Assembly: GCA_041941305.1 (NCBI GenBank)
Contig: JBGTQJ010000067.1
Coordinates: forward strand, 1 to 48,547
Length of the DNA: 48,547 nt
Direction: 5' to 3'
From: JANSWP01 sp041941305
Lineage (GTDB): Bacteria; Bacteroidota; Bacteroidia; Chitinophagales; Saprospiraceae
Of this stretch, positions 1-10,105 are shown piece by piece. A program made the position numbers and the translations under genes. The notes beneath the pieces were generated by a model, which was not told the DNA's origin, searched no databases, and was given only the letters and a program-made list of their open reading frames with translations. Numbering within the stretch: position 1 is the first letter of the stretch; each line of letters opens with the position of its first letter.

Positions 1-3000
1 CATCTGTTGTAGAAGGCATGTTATCTCCATCCACAATCTCTACATTCTGACCTTCTACCTGCATATCGGGAGCAGTTCCTGTCCCTGTTCCGGTGATGGA
101 AAAGTTGTAGGGATTTTCTGTTGCATCATCGTTTGCAATGCTCACTTCAGCGTTGTGAACTCCAGCTGCATCTGGTGCAAATTCTATCACAAAAGTGGTA
201 GAACCATTACTGGAAATTGGTGTACTTGCCTGGGTTGTTATATTAAACTGGTCTGCGCCAGCTCCAGTAATTTCCACAGCTGGATTGCCACTTAGATTGA
301 GGTTCATAACACCAGTATTGGTTATCGTAAAGGTGTGAGATTCATTAGTACCATTAATATCTACAGACCCAAAATCAGTATCATCTGAGGTTGTGGGAGA
401 ACTATCTCCATCTTCAATTTCCACACTATTTCCCGAAACAGCCATCTCTGGGTCAGTACCCGTTCCCTGTATATCAAAGGTATAGGGTGATTCATCACAA
501 TCTGTATTCACTATGCTCACTGTGGCATCATGGGTAGCTACTGTAGTTGGAGAATAGGTGATTTTAAAAGTAGACGAACCACTTCCGCTAATTGGAGTAG
601 TTGGGTCCTGACTTACGGAAAACTGAGCAGCATCTGTTCCTGTAAGCTCTACCAAAGAGGAACCATTCAATACCAAATCTGCTGTTCCATCATTTTGTAT
701 TGTAAAAGTATGTTCCTTGCTACCATTTACAATACCCACTTCTCCAAATTGAGTATCGTCATTTATATTAGGACTGGTACTACCACTTACAATTGAAGTG
801 CCATTACCTTCCAAATCTATCTCAGGGTGAGCAGCTGTACCAACTGTAATCGTTTGGGTGGTACTCTCACAAGTATTGTTATCTTGTATCTGAATGTCAT
901 ACATGCCTGCATCCAAACCAGTAAAAGTGTGAGTGGAACCAGAAAAACTAGTGAAAGTTCCTCCTGCAAAACTGTATTGATAAGGAGAACTTCCTGTATT
1001 CACAGTAACAGCTATCTCTCCATCATTTGCACTTGGGCAAGTCTCATCTGTTGGAATAGCAGTAAAAGTAGGCAAGTTATTCACGGTTACTTGAGGTGTT
1101 CCAGAAAGGCTTGTAGAAGTACATCCATTTGCATCTGTTACAGAAACTAAGGAATAGGTTGTTGTAGTTGAAGGTGTTACGGAAATATTTGTTCCACTTG
1201 AGTAATTGTTTTCAGTGAAATTGGTCATTCCGTCAGTATAAACTACGGTATAATCAGTTGCGCCATTTGAAATGGCTACCTGTAAATTTGTACTCTCACC
1301 AATACAAATACTGCTTGCTCCGCTAAGGGTAGCTGTAATATCGAAAGCGGTTCCCTGAATTTCAAAGTTGTAGGTACTTTCATCACAATCATCATTCGAA
1401 ATGTTGACTGTTGCCGTTTTTGAACCTGCAGTGGAAGGATCGAATGTGATATCGAAGGTAGTAGTACCACCACCTCCGCTTACGGGAGTAGAAGGGTTGG
1501 CAGTTACAGTGAAATCGGCAGCATTGGTGCCAGTGATTTCTACAATGGTTCCACCATTGAGATTGAGGGCACCGACTCCTGTATTTTCTATAGTGAATGT
1601 GTGAACCTCTGTACAATTGTTAATACCCACACTTCCAAAATCAGTATCGTCGGTGGTAGAAGGTGTGGTATCATCATCAGGAATGGAAGTTAGTGGGGTG
1701 CCACCTTGAATATCCATTTCTGGTAAATCTTCTCCACCACCACAAGCCACATTGGAGATAACAGGAGTCAGCGAAGAATAAGCAGCTCCATTCAAGATTT
1801 CCGCATGGTAATTATTGGTAGAACAATCTGGTGCACAACCACTAATTTGAGTATCAAATTTGTAGTAAGCTAATAAATCTGTCTCGGTTCCCGTTAACTC
1901 AGATTGATAACTTGCAAGAATTTCTGCTTGTGAAAGCGATTTATCCCAAATCCTGACTTCATCGACTTGTCCCATATAATAAAAACCACTATGAAACCCA
2001 ATGTCAAATGGAACATCTAGGCTTACAGGATTATGAGTAGCAGTTTTCGTGCTTGGTACTCCATTCAAATACAGTGTGGCTGCGGTAGGGGTTATAACTA
2101 ATGCCACATGTTGCCATACATCTGGAGTCAATATATGTCCACTAGCAAAGTTCCAGGAAAAGGAACTCTGCCAATGATAGCGCAATTCAAGCTGTGAACT
2201 GGCGTTCCGTACATTTAAGGCAACTGGATTACTAGAACCGTGTTTACCAATTATTCCACTCCAGGCACTTGTAGAGGAATTTGGTTTAATCCAGGCTTCA
2301 AAGGAAATAGCATTGGTGGTGATATTAAATGTTGGAATTTCTACCCTGTCATTGCTTCCATCAAAATCCATTGAAGTACTATTAGCATCAATTCCTTCTC
2401 CCTGAATATCAAAATTATAAGGATCTTCATCACTGTCATCATTGTCGATACTAACAGTAGCAGTCCGAGTTCCTGAAGCACTTGGATCAAATTCAATTAC
2501 AAAAGTAGTCGTACCGCCACTGCTAGCTACAGGACTTGTAGGTTGGGTAGTCACAGTAAAATCAGAAGGATGAGCACCAGTAATATCCACTTTTGGATTG
2601 CCATCTAAAGTTAAACTTGCTCCACCAGTATTTTCAATAGTAAATGTATGGGAAGCTGTGCCACCATTCACATTCACATTTCCAAAATCAGTATCATCAG
2701 CGGTACTAGGTGAATTATCTCCATCCATGATGGAAGTGTTATTTCCCTGAACATCCATTTCAGGTGCATGAATCTCTACTTCACCAGTTACATTGTTAAA
2801 AATAGCTTCCAATCCTGCAGGAACACCTGTGAAATTTTTGGTATTGAAATCACCACTAATGGCAGTAGTGGCATCCAATATTTTGAATGTTTGTCCTGCT
2901 GAGGGGGTGAAGTTAAAGGTCACATTTAGGGTACTGCTGGCACCTAAGGTTGCTGTTCCCTGCACAACTATTTGGTCAAAATCAGTGCCTGCAACACCGC

Positions 3001-6000
3001 CATTGCCATCTATTTCCATATTGAGGGTGCCATTTAAACTTTCATCTCCATCAAAAGTGACGATACCTGGAGAAGTACCGGGATTAATGGTACCATTTGA
3101 GACAAATCGGCTTGCTTCGATTTTTCCTTCTCCATTAAAAATCCCGCTGGCATTATTATTTACATAATCTCTGATGGCATAAAACGAAGCATTAATTCCA
3201 TTGATGGTCATGGTTCCATTATTTTGAAAAACATTGCTACCGTTGAAGCTTGCATCTAAACCATCTTCAGCTGCTCCCGAAATTGTAATCGTTCCATTGT
3301 TGGTAAAGACATTGTCCATGTTGATTCCATCTCCATCAGAACCTGTAATGTTAATTGCTCCATTATTTGTAAAGTCCCCAAAAGTCAGCAAACCATTGGT
3401 GTTTCCGGAAATATTAATACTCAAAGTTCCATTTGCTCCAATTGTTATTATTGGAGAGAAATCATTATCTAAACCATCACCAGTTGGTGTACCCGTGATA
3501 TCCAAAGTGCCATTAATCGTTAGTACCAATCCCCCTCCATTCAAATCGACACCATCTGTAATTGTATTGTCAGGACTGATGTTTAATGTAGTAGATTGGT
3601 CAATGGTCAAATCACTTCCGCCACTCATGGTCAGAGATTTGGCTGCACCTGTTCCAGAGGATAAGGTTACCAAATCACCATTATTGATAATGACATTATC
3701 ACAAGAAGTGGGGACGACATCTGAATCCCAGTTGCTTGCCGTTTGCCACTCACCATCTCCGCCGCCGCCATCCCAGGCGACTGTACCACAAGTTCCGCTT
3801 CCCTGGATATCAAAATTGTAAGGATTTTCATCACTGTCGTCATTGTCAATGCTGAGGGTTGCGCTTCGAAGACCCACTCCAGATGGAGCAAATTGTACCA
3901 CAAAAGTGGTGGTGCCATTGCTACCTGCAACTGGAGTTGTTGGTTGAGTGGTCACTGTGAAATCAGAAGCGTTTGTACCACTTACTGCCACTATGGGGTT
4001 GCCTGTGAGATTCAAGTTGGCGTCCCCAGTATTTTCGATGGTAAAAGTATGGCTTTCATTACTGCCTATATTTAAACTTCCAAAGTCGGTATCATCAGTT
4101 GTGCTGGGTGAATTATCTCCATCGCTAATTGACATCGAATTACCTTGAACATCCATCTCGGGTGCCAATCCATTTCCTTTGATATCAAAATTATAGGGAT
4201 TCTCATCACAATCATCATTGGCGATGCTTACAGTGGCGGTCCGGATTCCTGCTGCACTTGGGTCAAATTCAATTGTAAAAGTGGTCGTGCCACCACTGCT
4301 ATTTACCGGAGTTGATGGATTTGCGGTCACTGAGAAATCAGCTGAATGGGTGCCTGTTATGGACACCAAAGTGCCACCACCGGTCAAATTCAATACTAAA
4401 CTTCCAGTATTCTCTATTGTAAAGATGTGGCTATCTGTTCCACCATTAACCACTACATCTCCAAAATCTGTATCATTTCCAGGAATAGGATTGGTATCTC
4501 CATCGGCTATTGAAATGCCATTACCCTTAACATCCATTTCCGGGTGGTTGGCAGTTCCAACAACAATGGTTTGGGTTGTACTTACACAAGTATTATTATC
4601 TCTAATTTCAATATCGTAATTGCCTGCATCCAAATTAGGTATTGTAGTATTGCTTCCTGAAAAACTATTAAATCCTCCATTATTAATTTGATACTCAAAA
4701 GGCGAAGCACCTGTATTTACTGTAATTGAAATTTGACCATCGTTTGCAGAAGGACAAGTCTCATCAGTTGGAGTGGCAGTAAAGGTGGGTAGTGTGTTTA
4801 CCGTTACAGTTGCAGTGCCACTTAAGCCGCTGCCTGCACATGAGTTCGCATCTGTCACACTTACTAAAGTATAGTTTGTGGTTGAAGTTGGACTAACCGA
4901 AATGTTTGAACCACTACTATAACTATTCACAGTAATATCACTCGTTCCATCATTGTACACGACAGTAAACGGACTTGTTCCGCCCGTTATGGCAACACTC
5001 AAATTAGTACTCTCACCCGAACAAATTGTTGTAGTTCCTGAAAGAACAGCTGCCGTGGAACCATTATTTACCGTCACAGTTGCTGTACCACTTAATCCAC
5101 TTCCCGTACAAGAATTCGCATCTGTCACACTAACCAAAGTATAGTTTGTGGTTGAAGTTGGACTAACCGAAATGTTTGAACCACTAGTATAACTATTCAC
5201 GGTAATATCACTTGTTCCATCATTGTACACGACAGTAAATGGACTTGTTCCGCCCGTTATGGCAACACTCAAATTAGTACTCTCACCAGAACAAATTATG
5301 GCGGTTCCTGAGAGAACAGCTGCCGTGGAACCATTATTTACCGTCACAGTAGGATTACCACTATTTCCGCTTCCCAGGCAGGAATTATTATCAGTTACGC
5401 TTACTAAAGTATAGCTGGAAGTTGAAATTGGGCTCACAGAAATGTTGTCCCCACTATTGTAATTATTGACAGTGATATTATTGGAGCCGTCATTGTAAAC
5501 TACATCAAAAGGACCTGTACCACCGGTAATGGTGACCACCAGATTTGTACTTTCGCCTGAACAAATGGTAGCTGTTCCAGAAAGCACAGCAGCGGTTGAA
5601 CCATTGTTGACCGTCACTGTAGGATTGCCACTGTTTCCAGACCCTAAACAAGAATTGTTATCTGTTACACTAACCAGAGTATAGGAAGTGGTGGAAGCTG
5701 GACTCACAGAAATATTTGAACCACTTGTGTAATTATTTTCTGTGATATTACTCGAGCCATCATTGTACACCACTGTATAGGGAGATGTCCCTCCTGTAAT
5801 GTTAACTACCAAATTCGTGCTCTCCCCGTTACAGATAGTAGTGGTACCTGATAGAACAGCTGCAGAAGAGCCATTATTAACTGTCAGGACAGCTGTACCG
5901 GAAAGCGAATTGGCTGTACACCCATTGGAATCTGTGATGCTAACCAAAGTATAGGTAGTATTGGAAGTAGGACTGACAGCAATGTTTGCTCCGCTTGTAT

Positions 6001-9000
6001 AATTATTTTCTGTAATGTTGTTCGATCCGTCATTGTATACAAGGGTATAAGGTGAACTGCCTCCGGTAATGGAAACTTGTAAATTTGTACTTTGACCGGA
6101 ACAAATAGTTGCAGAACCTGTCAGGGTTCCAGAAATATCAAACCCAGTTCCTTGTATATCAAAATTATAGGGGTTTTCATCACAATCATCGTTGTCTATA
6201 CTTACAGTGGCATTTCTTGTGCCTGAAGCACTGGGGTTGAAAGTGATGTCAAATGTAGTCGTACTTCCCACACCCACGGTTGTATTTGGATTAGCAGTAA
6301 CCGAAAAATCACTGGCGTGTGTTCCTGAGATTTCAACAGTAGTGGATCCATTTAGAGTGAGCGCTGTTGTTCCAGTATTTTCTATTGTAAAGGTGTGAAC
6401 TTCTGAACATCCACCAACTGCGATACTACCAAAATCAGTATCATCAGTAGTAGAAGGCGAATCATCTCCATCCATAATTGAAGTTAGAGGAGAACCTCCC
6501 TGCACATCCATTTCAGCGTCAGGAATCGTTCCGGAACAAGTAGTGGTACTCACACCACTTCCAGGGCTCACCCAGTTGGATGTGCTTCCAGAAAGTGCAA
6601 AATTGGTAAGTGTACCATCAAAGTTATTGGTTGCGTCATTCAATGTTGTTTCCCCGGAATTACTTCCACTGGGAATGCCCTGATTAAAATTATAATAGGC
6701 GATTAAATTCGATTCAGTCCCGGCCAGTTCACAATCTTTATAAAAATTGATTTCTTCACAGGAATGAGCAACGTCCCAAATCCTTACTTCGTCCATTTGG
6801 CCCAAGAAGTGACTGATTGGGCCACCACCGAGTAGATGATTCCCAATTCGAGCAGTAATGTTGGCATAGGTATTTGAAATAACTTTCGTCACTTCTAAAA
6901 CACCATCCACATAAATGCTCACGAGGCTACTGGCATCTCTGGTGAAAGCGATATGGTGCCAGGTTCCATCGTTTACAGCTGTATTTGCGGTTATACTATT
7001 TGAACTTCCCCCATGGAAATATCTCGGCTCACCAGTCGGTACAAGGTTAAAAAGGAACCTATTGCTTTCAGTATTTTGATATTGTGCAAAAATGGCCTGA
7101 TCGTCAGCCTTTGAAGTTTTTATCCAGGCACTAAAAGTATAAGGTTGGGCAGCATTCGAAGTAGAAAGTATGGTCGTTCCAAAATCTATATAATCATCAG
7201 AGCCATCAAAATCGAGAGATTCTGCTGGAAAATAACCAGTTCCCTGAACTACAAAATCATATGGGTGCTCATCACAATCGTCATTATCAATACTGATAGT
7301 GGCAGTTCTTGTACCAGCTCCACTTGGGCTAAACTCTACTACAAAAGTTGTTGTGCCACCACTACTATTGACAGTACTGGAAGGATTAGTTGTTACAGAA
7401 AAGTCACTCGCATGAGTTCCAGTTATAGATACTAGCGTAGCACCACCCGTAAGATTTAATACTAAACTTCCCGTGTTCTCAATGGTAAAAGTATGACTAT
7501 CTGAACCGCTGTTTACAGCTACGTCTCCAAAGTCGGTATCATTTCCGGGAATTGGATTGGTATCTCCATCAGCAATTGAATTGCCACCACCTTGAACATC
7601 CATTTCAGGATGGTTTGCTGTTCCGATATTAATCGTTTGGGTTACACTTTCACAGGTGTTGTTGTCCTTTATTTCAACATCATAATTTCCTGCATCAAGA
7701 TTCGTAATGGTTGTACTGCTTCCCGAAAAACTGTTAAAACCACCGTTATCAATCTGATATTGGTAAGGGGATGCCCCTGTGTTAACTGTTATGGCTATTT
7801 GTCCATCATTGGCGCTTGGACAAGTTTCATCTGTTGGGGTAGCCGAAAAAGTTGGTAAAGCGTTTACAGTAATAATTGCATTGCCAGTTAATCCACTGCT
7901 TAAACAGGAATTGGCATCAGTAACGCTCACCAATGTGTAAGTAGTATTGGAATTTGGACTAACGGAAATGTTTGAACCACTGGTGTAATTGTTTTCAGTA
8001 ATGTTATTCGAGCCATCATTGTATACCACTGTAAAAGGGGAGGTGCCGCTCGTAATAGTTACAACCAAATTTGTGCTTCCGCCAATGCAAATATCAGCTG
8101 TTCCAGACAAAACTGACGCAGTAGGGCTATTGTTAACTGTTACAGTAGGATTACCACTATTCCCAGTCCCCAAGCAGGAGTTGTCATCAGTTACACTAAC
8201 TAAAGTATAACTGGTGGTGGAAGTTGGGCTAACTGAAATATTATCGCCACTATTGTAATTATTGACAGTGATGTCATTGGAACCATCATTATAGACTACA
8301 TCAAAAGGACCTGTTCCACCAGTAATGGTAACTACCAAATTGGTACTCTCACCCGAACAAATTGTGGCGGTTCCTGATAAAACAGCAGCAGAAGAACCAT
8401 TATTTACAGTCACGACAGCTGTACCTGAAAGAGAATTGGCAGTACAACTATTGGCATCAGTGATGCTAACCAAAGTATAGGTAGTATTGGAAGTCGGACT
8501 GACTGCAATGTTTGCTCCGCTTGTATAATTATTTTCAGTAATGTTGTTTGATCCATCATTGTACACCACCGTATAAGGTGAAGTACCTCCGGAAATGGTT
8601 ACTTGTAAATTCGTACTTTGACCTGAACAAATCGTTGCTGTGCCTGTCAATGTTCCCGTTATATCAAATCCAGTTCCTTCAATATCAAAATTATATGGAT
8701 TTTCATCACAATCATCATTGTCAATACTGATGGTGGCACTTCTTGTACCTGAAGCACTTGGGTTGAAAGTGATGTCAAATGTAGTTGTACTTCCTACACC
8801 AACAGAAGTATTGGGATTAGCAGTAACAGAAAAGTCACTGGCATTTGTTCCTAAAATTTCAACGGTAGGAGAACCATTTAGACTTAAGGCAGTTGTTCCA
8901 GTATTTTCAATCGTAAAGGTGTGTACTTCTGTACAACTTCCAACAGCAACACTCCCAAAATCCGTATCATCAGCTGTGGAGGGAGTATCATCTCCATCCA

Positions 9001-10105
9001 TAATTGAAATTAAAGGGCTTCCTCCCTGGACATCCATTTCAGAATCAGGGATTATTCCAGTACATGTAGTTGTGCTCACACCACTTCCTGGACTTACCCA
9101 GTTGGAAGTACTACCGGATAAAGCAAAATTAGTAAGCGTCCCATCATAAGTATTGGTAGCATCGTTCAATGTCGTTTCTCCAGGATTACTCCCACCTGGT
9201 ATTCCCTGATTGAAATTGTAGTAAGCTATTAAATTTGTTTCCGTACCAGCTAACTCACAATCCTTGTAATGATTGATTTCTTCACAAGAATGAGCAACAT
9301 CCCATATCCTTACTTCATCCATTTGACCCAAAAAGTGACTGATTGGGCCACCACCGAGTAGATGATTCCCAATTCGAGCAGAAATGTTGGCATAGGTATT
9401 TGTAATAACTTTCGTCACTTCTAAAACACCATCCACATAAATGCTCACGAGACTACTGGCATCTCTGGTAAAAGCGATATGGTGCCAGGTTCCATCATTT
9501 ACCGCTGTATTTGCTGTAACGCTTTTGGCACCGCTACCATGAAAATATCTCGGCTCCCCTGTTGGTACAAGGTTAAAAAGGAATCGGTTGCTTGGTGTAT
9601 TTTGATATTGTGCAAAAATGGCTTGGGCACCTGATTTAGACGTTTTTATCCAGGCACTAAAAGTATATGGTTGAGCGGCATTGGAAGTAGAAAGTATAGT
9701 CGTTCCAAAATCTATATAATCATTGGAGCCATCAAAATCTAAGGATTCGGCCGTCATATTGCCACCACTCTCGAATACACTAGACGTTTTCTTTTCCATG
9801 GTGTTTGCAATATGCTGCTTAATTCTTTGCTGGTTCTTAAAAGAAGGTTCAGTTTCAAAGCTCACCGTTGAGCATACACCAGGACCATCTACCAGGAAGT
9901 CTACATTGATAGCTTGTGCCTTTACAACAAACAACAAAACAATAAAAAGCCAGAAATTTTTGAAACTGTTATATCTCTCAAATGTAACCCTTTTTATTGC
10001 ATCTGGTCTACAGTCAGATGACTGGAAATCGGGATTTACCCCTTTTGGCAGATATTGGCTTTTCCTACTGATTATTGAGTATATTTTCGAGTTCATTTTC
10101 ATCAT
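1..10105 (-). CDS. Very large secreted LamG / choice-of-anchor D / Ig-like / SprB-like repeat protein (3' end outside window)
   Basis: The minus-strand frame is open from 10105 to base 1 (3,368 full codons); I checked its phase at seven conserved DDTDFGS motifs and it never shifts. The start is the ATG of MMKMNSK, after an in-frame TGA at 10150-10148; no ATG lies nearer the signal segment (residues 49-65, NFWLFIVLLFVVKAQA), so the n-region is unusually long. Order by residue: LamG 120-345; anchor-D 355-482; three Ig-like repeats 483-748; SprB-like 748-835; anchor-D 836-955; LamG 962-1190; anchor-D 1197-1325; five 90-residue Ig-like repeats ~1319-1768; SprB-like 1769-1853; two anchor-D 1854-2106; beta-helix-like 2107-2445; anchor-D 2446-2570; LamG 2576-2775; anchor-D 2794-2922; Ig-like and SprB-like 2923-3096; two anchor-D and the start of a third 3097-3368. 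No catalytic motif or lipobox is visible. A surface adhesin or matrix role is inferred. A T9SS sorting domain may lie beyond the left edge, but that cannot be seen. Confidence 0.9.
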   Translation of the reverse strand, partial: MMKMNSKIYSIISRKSQYLPKGVNPDFQSSDCRPDAIKRVTFERYNSFKNFWLFIVLLFVVKAQAINVDFLVDGPGVCSTVSFETEPSFKNQQRIKQHIANTMEKKTSSVFESGGNMTAESLDFDGSNDYIDFGTTILSTSNAAQPYTFSAWIKTSKSGAQAIFAQYQNTPSNRFLFNLVPTGEPRYFHGSGAKSVTANTAVNDGTWHHIAFTRDASSLVSIYVDGVLEVTKVITNTYANISARIGNHLLGGGPISHFLGQMDEVRIWDVAHSCEEINHYKDCELAGTETNLIAYYNFNQGIPGGSNPGETTLNDATNTYDGTLTNFALSGSTSNWVSPGSGVSTTTCTGIIPDSEMDVQGGSPLISIMDGDDTPSTADDTDFGSVAVGSCTEVHTFTIENTGTTALSLNGSPTVEILGTNASDFSVTANPNTSVGVGSTTTFDITFNPSASGTRSATISIDNDDCDENPYNFDIEGTGFDITGTLTGTATICSGQSTNLQVTISGGTSPYTVVYNDGSNNITENNYTSGANIAVSPTSNTTYTLVSITDANSCTANSLSGTAVVTVNNGSSAAVLSGTATICSGESTNLVVTITGGTGPFDVVYNDGSNDITVNNYNSGDNISVSPTSTTSYTLVSVTDDNSCLGTGNSGNPTVTVNNSPTASVLSGTADICIGGSTNLVVTITSGTSPFTVVYNDGSNNITENNYTSGSNISVSPNSNTTYTLVSVTDANSCLSSGLTGNAIITVNALPTFSATPTDETCPSANDGQIAITVNTGASPYQYQIDNGGFNSFSGSSTTITNLDAGNYDVEIKDNNTCESVTQTINIGTANHPEMDVQGGGNSIADGDTNPIPGNDTDFGDVAVNSGSDSHTFTIENTGSLVLNLTGGATLVSITGTHASDFSVTTNPSSTVNSSGGTTTFVVEFSPSGAGTRTATISIDNDDCDEHPYDFVVQGTGYFPAESLDFDGSDDYIDFGTTILSTSNAAQPYTFSAWIKTSKADDQAIFAQYQNTESNRFLFNLVPTGEPRYFHGGSSNSITANTAVNDGTWHHIAFTRDASSLVSIYVDGVLEVTKVISNTYANITARIGNHLLGGGPISHFLGQMDEVRIWDVAHSCEEINFYKDCELAGTESNLIAYYNFNQGIPSGSNSGETTLNDATNNFDGTLTNFALSGSTSNWVSPGSGVSTTTCSGTIPDAEMDVQGGSPLTSIMDGDDSPSTTDDTDFGSIAVGGCSEVHTFTIENTGTTALTLNGSTTVEISGTHASDFSVTANPNTTVGVGSTTTFDITFNPSASGTRNATVSIDNDDCDENPYNFDIQGTGFDISGTLTGSATICSGQSTNLQVSITGGSSPYTLVYNDGSNNITENNYTSGANIAVSPTSNTTYTLVSITDSNGCTANSLSGTAVLTVNNGSSAAVLSGTTTICNGESTNLVVNITGGTSPYTVVYNDGSSNITENNYTSGSNISVSPASTTSYTLVSVTDNNSCLGSGNSGNPTVTVNNGSTAAVLSGTATICSGESTNLVVTITGGTGPFDVVYNDGSNNITVNNYNSGDNISVSPISTSSYTLVSVTDNNSCLGSGNSGNPTVTVNNGSTAAVLSGTAIICSGESTNLSVAITGGTSPFTVVYNDGTSDITVNSYTSGSNISVSPTSTTNYTLVSVTDANSCTGSGLSGTATVTVNNGSTAAVLSGTTTICSGESTNLSVAITGGTSPFTVVYNDGTSDITVNSYSSGSNISVSPTSTTNYTLVSVTDANSCAGSGLSGTATVTVNTLPTFTATPTDETCPSANDGQISITVNTGASPFEYQINNGGFNSFSGSNTTIPNLDAGNYDIEIRDNNTCVSTTQTIVVGTANHPEMDVKGNGISIADGDTNPIPGNDTDFGDVVVNGGTDSHIFTIENTGSLVLNLTGGGTLVSITGTHSADFSVTANPSTPVNSSGGTTTFTIEFDPSAAGIRTATVSIANDDCDENPYNFDIKGNGLAPEMDVQGNSMSISDGDNSPSTTDDTDFGSLNIGSNESHTFTIENTGDANLNLTGNPIVAVSGTNASDFTVTTQPTTPVAGSNGTTTFVVQFAPSGVGLRSATLSIDNDDSDENPYNFDIQGSGTCGTVAWDGGGGDGEWQTASNWDSDVVPTSCDNVIINNGDLVTLSSGTGAAKSLTMSGGSDLTIDQSTTLNISPDNTITDGVDLNGGGLVLTINGTLDITGTPTGDGLDNDFSPIITIGANGTLSINISGNTNGLLTFGDFTNNGAINITGSDGDGINMDNVFTNNGTITISGAAEDGLDASFNGSNVFQNNGTMTINGINASFYAIRDYVNNNASGIFNGEGKIEASRFVSNGTINPGTSPGIVTFDGDESLNGTLNMEIDGNGGVAGTDFDQIVVQGTATLGASSTLNVTFNFTPSAGQTFKILDATTAISGDFNTKNFTGVPAGLEAIFNNVTGEVEIHAPEMDVQGNNTSIMDGDNSPSTADDTDFGNVNVNGGTASHTFTIENTGGASLTLDGNPKVDITGAHPSDFTVTTQPTSPVASSGGTTTFVIEFDPSASGTRTATVSIDNDDSDEDPYNFDIQGEGIDANSTSMDFDGSNDRVEIPTFNITTNAISFEAWIKPNSSTSAWSGIIGKHGSSNPVALNVRNASSQLELRYHWQSSFSWNFASGHILTPDVWQHVALVITPTAATLYLNGVPSTKTATHNPVSLDVPFDIGFHSGFYYMGQVDEVRIWDKSLSQAEILASYQSELTGTETDLLAYYKFDTQISGCAPDCSTNNYHAEILNGAAYSSLTPVISNVACGGGEDLPEMDIQGGTPLTSIPDDDTTPSTTDDTDFGSVGINNCTEVHTFTIENTGVGALNLNGGTIVEITGTNAADFTVTANPSTPVSGGGGTTTFDITFDPSTAGSKTATVNISNDDCDESTYNFEIQGTAFDITATLSGASSICIGESTNLQVAISNGATDYTVVYTDGMTNFTENNYSSGTNISVTPSTTTTYSLVSVTDANGCTSTSLSGTPQVTVNNLPTFTAIPTDETCPSANDGEIAVTVNTGSSPYQYSFAGGTFTSFSGSTHTFTGLDAGMYDIQIQDNNTCESTTQTITVGTAAHPEIDLEGNGTSIVSGSTSPNINDDTQFGEVGIVNGSKEHTFTIQNDGTADLVLNGSSLVELTGTDAAQFSVSQDPTTPISGSGSSTFKITYSPTTVATHDATVSIVNTDCDESPYTFDIQGTGTDPEMAVSGNSVEIEDGDSSPTTSDDTDFGSVDINGTNESHTFTITNTGVMNLNLSGNPAVEITGAGADQFNITTQASTPISSNGSTTFVIEFAPDAAGVHNAEVSIANDDATENPYNFSITGTGTGTAPDMQVEGQNVEIVDGDNMPSTTD
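2770..3787 (-). other. Beta-helix / autotransporter-passenger-like segment inside the large gene
   Basis: This stretch of about 340 residues differs from its neighbours. It opens with WDGGGGDGEW and SNWDSDVVPTSCDNVIINNG, a pattern common at the start of Bacteroidota parallel beta-helix segments. It continues with G-T-L-x-I and FTNNGTI/FQNNGTM rungs and closes with GTINPGTSPGIVTFDGD, NMEIDG, DFDQIVVQGTATLG, the pattern seen at the end of autotransporter-type passenger regions. A rod-like stalk is likely; the assignment is from motif memory only. Confidence 0.6.
4697..9748 (-). repeat. Segmental in-frame duplication, 2,526-bp period (842 codons)
   Basis: The first LamG domain begins at 9748 (GAA of ESLDFDGS) and the second at 7222 (same codon and motif), exactly 2,526 bp apart. 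The stretch with gactgattgggccaccaccg occurs at 9337 and again at 6811, the same offset, and flanking DNA of well over 100 bp is nearly identical. Both copies run LamG, anchor-D, Ig-like repeats, SprB-like, anchor-D. The left copy has gained two more 90-residue Ig-like units (five against three). The left boundary given is one period from 7222 and is approximate. Confidence 0.85.
4801..6150 (-). repeat. Five tandem 270-bp units encoding 90-residue Ig-like repeats
   Basis: The conserved motif ccgtcacagt or a variant falls at 4801, 5071, 5341, 5611 and, more diverged, 5881, giving an exact 270-bp period with no indels. Each unit encodes a beta-sandwich-like repeat with core motifs ICSGESTNL, VVYNDGSNNIT, YTSGSNISVSPTS and YTLVSVTD. 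Units 4801-5070 and 5071-5340 are nearly identical at DNA level, the sign of a recent duplication, while the outer units have diverged. Related units lie at about 7862-8650 (three) and 1090-1340 (one). Confidence 0.9.

Noticed and set aside
3234..3821. Plus-strand open frame of 195 codons
   Set aside because: It lies antisense to the beta-helix-like part of the left large gene. Its protein is a low-complexity mirror of the coding strand (P/S/V-rich) with no start context or domain.
4953..5414. Two plus-strand open frames with almost the same protein, 270 bp apart
   Set aside because: They only reflect the 270-bp repeats of the minus-strand gene; reported as a repeat instead.
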